From positions 3,559,311 through 3,623,310 of the forward strand of contig CM028328.1 of NCBI GenBank assembly GCA_016647705.1: DNA of 64,000 bases. The letters run 5' to 3'. A program made the position numbers and the translations under genes. A model generated the notes under the pieces. That model was not told where the DNA came from. It ran no database searches and worked only from the letters and a program-made list of their open reading frames with translations. This document shows positions 58,586 through 64,000 of the stretch, in pieces; position 1 is the stretch's first letter; every line of letters begins with the position of its first letter. The DNA comes from Eucommia ulmoides. Lineage: Eukaryota; Streptophyta; Magnoliopsida; Garryales; Eucommiaceae.

Positions 58586-60436
58586 CGTTAAGGTACTGTT
58601 TGGTTTCATGGAATTAGAGATTTAAAATTAGACTTTAAAATAAACACACGTGAAAGCCATAAAAATCTGTATATTCATAGCTGGATTTTCAATAGTAAAA
58701 TTAGAGAAATCAACAGTAAAATTTGAATGAAGCAATAAGAAATATAAAAGAGCCATCAAGAGAAAAAATGAAATATGGAAATCCAGATCTGTTGAAGGCC
58801 TACTGTGGCAAGAGAGAGAGATGGTTCCAGGTCTCAAATCAGATTTGGCCAATGGTGGTAGTGACATGATTGTTGCCATGTGATGGGGGGGAGTGACAAA
58901 TATAGAAGAGGAGTAGCGTTGTTATTTATTTATTTTTTTTTTATTATTTATTTTTTTACATGTGTATTTTTGGGAGTTCTTTATCTGTTAATTAATATAT
59001 TTTTTTTCACTGATATATTTTCTCAAACCAACATAAACTTGGAGTCGGTTTTTTCTTTCTTTTTTTTTTTCACAAAAGAGAAAGCCGGAGGTAGTACCTC
59101 CGGCTTTTCTCAATAACATTCACCCCATGTGAATAGTTACGCCCTCGCCCCCATGCATTTTTATTGTTATCGATATTTATTCCCTCACTCCCGTTCAATG
59201 TGTGAATTTTGATTATAATTTATTTTTACCTCCCTCCCCTATAGAGGAATTGAATGTTTATAAGACCCCACGACCATCATATACCCACAATTAATAAATT
59301 AATTGTAAATCACTCCACAATTAATTAATTAATTTTAAAATTTAAATTATAATTCAAATTGTATATCAAATTGGTATTAAAACATTAATGAAACTTCAAT
59401 TTCATTATTTTATATATGTATTTTTTGATAAAAACTTCACATTTTGTTTGGGGATTATCTCAAAGGAAAATTATATTTTTCTCTCTAAAATATGGGTGGG
59501 GTGGTGTTTATATGGACCCTGAGATTTATCTAATTATATATTTTGTCCTTTAAATTTCATATTTGTTTCGATTTTGCAAAATTAAAAACATTGTCAAGAA
59601 TTTTAGATGAAAAATTGGTTGTACTCCACGCATGAAAAAAATGATGATTCTCATTCACTCCCAAAATCATTAAACAATGTTTGTAGTTGTTAATGTTAAT
59701 TATCTAAAATTATTAACAATATTTTTAATTTTACATTGTTAATTTAATCATGGATGAACATTGGTTGGACGAAAAAATTTACAAATTTAAAAATATTATT
59801 AAGGATTTTGGATGATTAACGTTAACAATGAATATTTTTTCATCCAACCAATATAGTTAACGGGATTTTCTTAAATTAATTTTCATAAAATATGTTTTGC
59901 TAAACTTTTTTGGGGACTTAGTTCTATTTATATTTCTTTGTTAAAAGTAAGGTTTTCTCCATTTTATCTTTTAAAAAATAGGCAATATCTCCATATAACA
60001 AATTCAAGGGTGTAAGCTGTGATTATCTTTATTAAAGTAAAAAAGGAGATGTCAAATTAAATGAAGAGATCACTTGCATGCATTGTGAAATTTCCCTTAA
60101 ATGCAAAATCAAAGAAATATTTAAGAAATTAATATGAATTAATTGAAAATGAAAAGCGTGAGGAGGAAAGCTCTCATAGAAAGTCTCGTATAAGAAATTA
60201 CCAGTCAACTTCATTGTCAATTCATATCAAAATATTATATATCAAAAGAAAAATTGAGCAAGGGAGATTGAGTGTCCATTTTCACATATATTTACACACC
60301 ACAGAAGAAGATAAATTTTGTTGATAATGTGGAAGGAAGTAGTGAACACGAGGAGCTGATAAATTTTGATGATAATCCGGGAAAAGTAGTGGCATAAAGA
60401 ACAAAATAAAAAAATTCAAGAATAAGAGATCCTACG
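58586..60436. other. Intergenic, AT-rich, with one GC hairpin
   Basis: No gene recognised. A sharp inverted repeat lies at 59081-59107: 13-bp arms around a single base, with aaagccggaggta and its reverse complement. From there to 60430 the DNA is AT-rich with 'attaacaatatttttaattt'-type words repeated in both orientations near 59690-59840. Confidence 0.5.
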
Positions 60437-60658
60437 TTGATATACTCTGATAATCTTACAATAGATCACATACGAAATGGAAACGACATTAATCTGCATG
60501 TTGGCGCGATAGAGAAATACTTGATACCGTACCTACCTCGTCATATAGTTTGGACTCAAAATTATGGTTATGCTATAACTCTCTGTGAAACAGGACGTAC
60601 GCTTGCAGAACCATACAATGTGAAACTCAAGTTTCAGAAACACACGCTAAAAAGATGA
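60437..60658 (+). CDS. Hypothetical short ORF (73 aa)
   Basis: Open frame from ATG 60437 to TGA 60658. Its base composition is richer than its AT-rich surroundings and its amino-acid usage is ordinary (NLHVGAIEKYLIPYLP, WTQNYGYAITLCETG). I do not recognise the sequence. It may be an exon or transposon fragment; there is no promoter or second exon that I can support. Confidence 0.2.
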   Translation: MIYSDNLTIDHIRNGNDINLHVGAIEKYLIPYLPRHIVWTQNYGYAITLCETGRTLAEPYNVKLKFQKHTLKR

Positions 60659-61489
60659 ACTCTTTAACACCAAAAAAAAATAAAAAAATGATGCAAGATG
60701 GAGGGTGCAATCCCCAAAATATTATTGGAGTAAAGTGGGAAAATGGGTGTTTATGATTTTGGAATTTTTGTTAAGTTTATCATATTTATAGTGACCAAAA
60801 AAAATTATTGGGTCTGAAAAAAATAACATAAAAAATAATAATCTGGATATAGTTATGGCTTGTAAGATTACAATTAATATAATGATAATGTCTTAAATTA
60901 ATGACTATATTTATTTCATTTTATGGAAGTATGAAAAATATTTATTTGAGTTGTCCATTAATAAAACTATGGATCTCAAATTATATCGTATCAAGAAAAA
61001 ATTCATGTTTTAATAGAAAGTTTAACCAACCCTTTTCAAGTCATTTTTTTAGTTCTCATAAAACAACCCAAAAAGAGAATGTTCATGTTAACATTTGTTA
61101 AATGTTTTATCCCACATAATTTCTCTATATGTGTGCATTAACAATCATCTTCAGAACCTTCTTCTAAATTAAACAATCTTAATTGTCATAATGAGAACTA
61201 GAAGTCGTGTGCGTGTGCGCATGTATGTGCGCGCGCGCATCATAAGACCCTCATATTAAGAGTCTTCTTTCAAAAGGAGAAAAAAGCAATGGATTTTGAT
61301 ATAGAGAGAACTTGAATCATTGAACTATTTCTTAAACTCCAAAGAAAACCTTAGAATAACAAACTTCATTTATTGTCTTAGAACACAATTTTTTTGGGAT
61401 CACTTTATGTGTTTTTATTAATTCATTTAAACTCAATTTACTCGTCAAATATTTAGTTTTGGATATTACTAGATGTAGGGGTCTCCAAA
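60659..61489. other. Intergenic, nothing recognised
   Basis: AT-rich; a short (GT)n/(GC)n-like run at about 61206-61240. No gene. Confidence 0.5.
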
Positions 61490-62119
61490 AAGTCTAAAGT
61501 CCATGGACTATTTGATCGCTCAAATTTAATACCCAATTTAAACGTAAACTATCGTAGTATAGTACGTAAGTATGGGGTCGATCCACAAGGATTGAATTGT
61601 AATTATTAATTTTGTATTTTATTTTTGGTAGGAGAAATAAACAATATTAGTTTGGTTTTGGGTTTTAATGATTAAATTGCAGAAAATTACTTACTTGCGA
61701 TAAAATATATATGAAAAGACTCGGGTTAGGAACATGTATAAATTTATCAACTTATTTTATAAATTTCATTCTTATTCCTTTCAATAGGTATATAATTAGG
61801 TAATATTAACTACAAACCAATATTACTACCAAAGATAAATTGATCACCTGATTGTAATAGACTATCTTCACGATTCAATTCTTACATTAACTAATCTAAG
61901 GTAAATTAATCATTTAACATAATTTATCTAATTAAGTCATATCAATACCACTAAAACTAATTGTAAAATTGTTAGATCTAAACCACAAGTATTATATCTA
62001 ACATTAGAGATATAAATAAATTCATATCTAAAACTCTACAAGAACATTTAGAACATAAATTCATTCAGGAAAAATGTTCATGACCACAATCTTCGATTTA
62101 CAATCTTCGCACATAAAAA

Positions 62120-62156
<37 letters not shown>

Positions 62157-62450
62157 ATTAATTGAAACAATGACAACATGGATAAATGTCAGAAAGATAC
62201 AGTCCTAAGCTGATTAAAAAACTTAGCCAACCATGGACATTTGCTTTTCTACACAGATTCATTTGTCCATTGAAGAACCCCCACTAAAATCCAGTCGCAA
62301 AAGATAGAAGAGAAAAAAAAATGAAGAAGAACCAAAAAAACTGCACTGCCGAAGCAAGTCTCAGGGAAAAAAATGAAAAAGAATGACAAATGAACTCTCC
62401 CCAAGTGCCACTGTTTTCGAACTGAGAATGGTATACTATATATATATATT
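61490..62450. repeat. Dispersed LTR-like repeat, copy 2
   Basis: Begins with sequence typical of LTR starts in plant gypsy elements ('agtatggggtcgatccacaa' at about 61570) and continues into the stretch shared with 41700-42480. An (AAAT)n run sits at 62123-62158. No primer site or coding region follows, so it may be a solo or truncated LTR. Confidence 0.5.
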
Positions 62451-63359
62451 AAAAGTAGAAGTCAAAACTAAAAATGAACCATAACTCAAAACAAGACATT
62501 TCTCTAATCTCTTTATTCCTATCAAATCAATGGTCATGATATTCTTTCCTACTATTAATATTGTGACCCTAGATTTTCAATGAACTAATCACCAATAATT
62601 TTTGATAATATACATTTTCACCTATTTATTTTTAAGAAAAATTAATTACAATCGTTAAAATTTTATATACTCTAATTTATATAAAGTTCAAAAGTGAACC
62701 CTAAAAAACATTATCTTTTAAAAAATCTCTATATTTCCTGTTGTTTGCAGATTAAAAATCATAATTATAGTATTAAAGTATTCAAATTAAAAATATATAT
62801 TATTATATTTTTTTAGACCCATATGATGGGCGTCTAAAACTAGTGGGAAAAAAAAAAAGTTGAGTCCCCAAAAAATAAAAAACCAAATGAATCCCAAGCC
62901 AAACCCACTGCCGACTCTTTGATTCCTAATTAGAATGGCCATCACTGGGCCATTAATGGTCATTTAGGCTCTCAAATGTAACGGTTGCTTAGGCTTGTGT
63001 AACAGTTTAATTTTTAGAATCGGCCCAGTTAATTTCTCAAAATCATTCTACTTTTTTGTAAGGGACAATTACCAAGCAATTCCAAAAAAAATATCAAAGT
63101 ACCAATTAAACCCACAACTTTTATTATGAACCGAACAGTCGTTATGGTATTTTCGTGACTAAAATGTCCCTATCTAATGCGCCGCTTCATAACATCATGT
63201 AATCAATTCTCCCTCATTCAGAACTAATTTTTGGTAATATGCAATCACAAAAAGTATAACAAAAATACTTTTTTTAATCTCAATACGAACGTGAAATAAC
63301 AAAACTTTTACGCATCAATTATGTGTGAATAATTCTCTTTAAAATGAGATATCAATCAC
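62451..63359. other. Intergenic, nothing recognised
   Basis: AT-rich. At 62930-63010 a short stretch around 'gggccattaatggtcattta' resembles the end of the repeat at 42340-42480. No gene. Confidence 0.45.
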
Positions 63360-64000
63360 ATTTCGTCTCTCCAAGCCGCGACGACCTTGTCGGCGTTAAG
63401 TACCGTAGACATCTCCGATGACTACTCCTGAGCTAGCGTCGGTCTTCCGTTCGTGGCCGATTCACAACGAAGTTGTCTCGATCCAGTACAGGTTTTCGCC
63501 ACTTCGCCGGCATTTCTTTCGGATCTACCATACCTCAGACTTGGTCTTCCTGTAGTGGCCGTCGCCTCGCTGCGGTGCGACCACCGTTTGGAGTGAAGAT
63601 CTGATTTTCGTCACTCCTTCCTAGTTTCAGATCTGATCTACGATTGCTGACATCGCATTCTATTTTTGATCTGCTTTGGTGGCTCATCCAATTCGTGACT
63701 TTGGTGTTTTGGGTTAGATCGAACTCTAAAGTGACGAGATCGAGAACTTGGTGGCTTGGGTCAGATCGTGTTTTGCTGCGAAGAGATTTTCAGGTGTTCC
63801 CACTGGTCTTCTAGCTTGTCGGCGTTTGAAGCAAAGTCTTTTGCGAGTTTATTCTCCAGCAAAATAGAGTTGGATGCTATTGCGATTAAGCCTCTCTCTT
63901 CTCATAAGGGAGGGCCGACCATTTTTTTTACTTCAAAAGAGGTTAACTCATTGGCAGCCCCTTTCAAGTTTGCTCTAATCGACAAATTCTCTCATGGGAG
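63360..64000 (+). mobile_element. Probable 5' end of an L1-type LINE (cut by window edge)
   Basis: At about 63360 the sequence changes from AT-rich to a GC-richer, CT-rich stretch like a LINE 5' UTR. A frame open from about 63736 to the window end reads SAFEAKSFASLFSS and then GGPTIFFTSKEVNSLAAPFK followed by FALIDKFSHG. This resembles the start of the DUF4283 domain in ORF1 of plant L1 elements, with the conserved 'FS...E...A.PF...L.GKFSHGRP' pattern. No in-frame ATG was found, so the start codon may be lost or upstream. The endonuclease/RT ORF would lie beyond the window. Confidence 0.6.

Overview
This window is nuclear DNA of a flowering plant, most likely a eudicot. The evidence is AT-rich intergenic sequence, GT-AG introns, G-type lectin S-receptor-like kinase (S-RLK) genes, and plant transposon lineages (Tat-type Ty3/gypsy, Ty1/copia, TRIM, CACTA, Helitron, L1-type LINE). 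No tRNA, rRNA or CRISPR was recognised. The species cannot be named from the sequence.

Layout. (1) 1-2285, minus: the 5' part of an apparently intact S-RLK gene. Exon 1 is extracellular, exon 2 transmembrane, and exon 3 starts the kinase and runs off the left edge. (2) 2286-6870: its upstream region with a conserved short ORF, then a foldback element with long inverted arms. (3) 6870-27565, plus: a tandem duplication of a decayed S-RLK 5' region (units A and B). Unit A holds a TRIM element with a 5-bp target-site duplication (TSD). Unit B holds another TRIM, which holds a Ty1/copia element (9366-26434, TSD caatg), which holds a 13.6-kb Tat-type Ty3/gypsy element (11900-25460, TSD atatg). (4) 29311-39761: a candidate Helitron containing an 885-bp tandem duplication and a 4.6-kb non-autonomous CACTA element (31275-35890, TSD act). 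(5) 39.8-47.5 kb: degenerate repeats present in two copies each, plus an S-RLK leader fragment at about 41.4 kb. (6) 47572-55810, minus: a TRIM LTR abutting a 5'-truncated copia element whose pol is split by an Athila-like non-autonomous LTR element (48522-53881, TSD ctaac). (7) 56383-58585, plus: the kinase half of another S-RLK, with intact splice sites but one nonsense codon and no upstream exons. (8) 58.6-63.4 kb: AT-rich sequence with an LTR-like repeat. (9) From about 63360: the apparent 5' end of an L1-type LINE.

The only convincing host gene is the left-edge S-RLK. The window reads as an S-RLK cluster broken up by successive insertions. TSDs and nesting give a relative order of events: S-RLK duplication, TRIM, copia, then gypsy. 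Intron, domain and lesion calls were made by reading the sequence, without alignment software.
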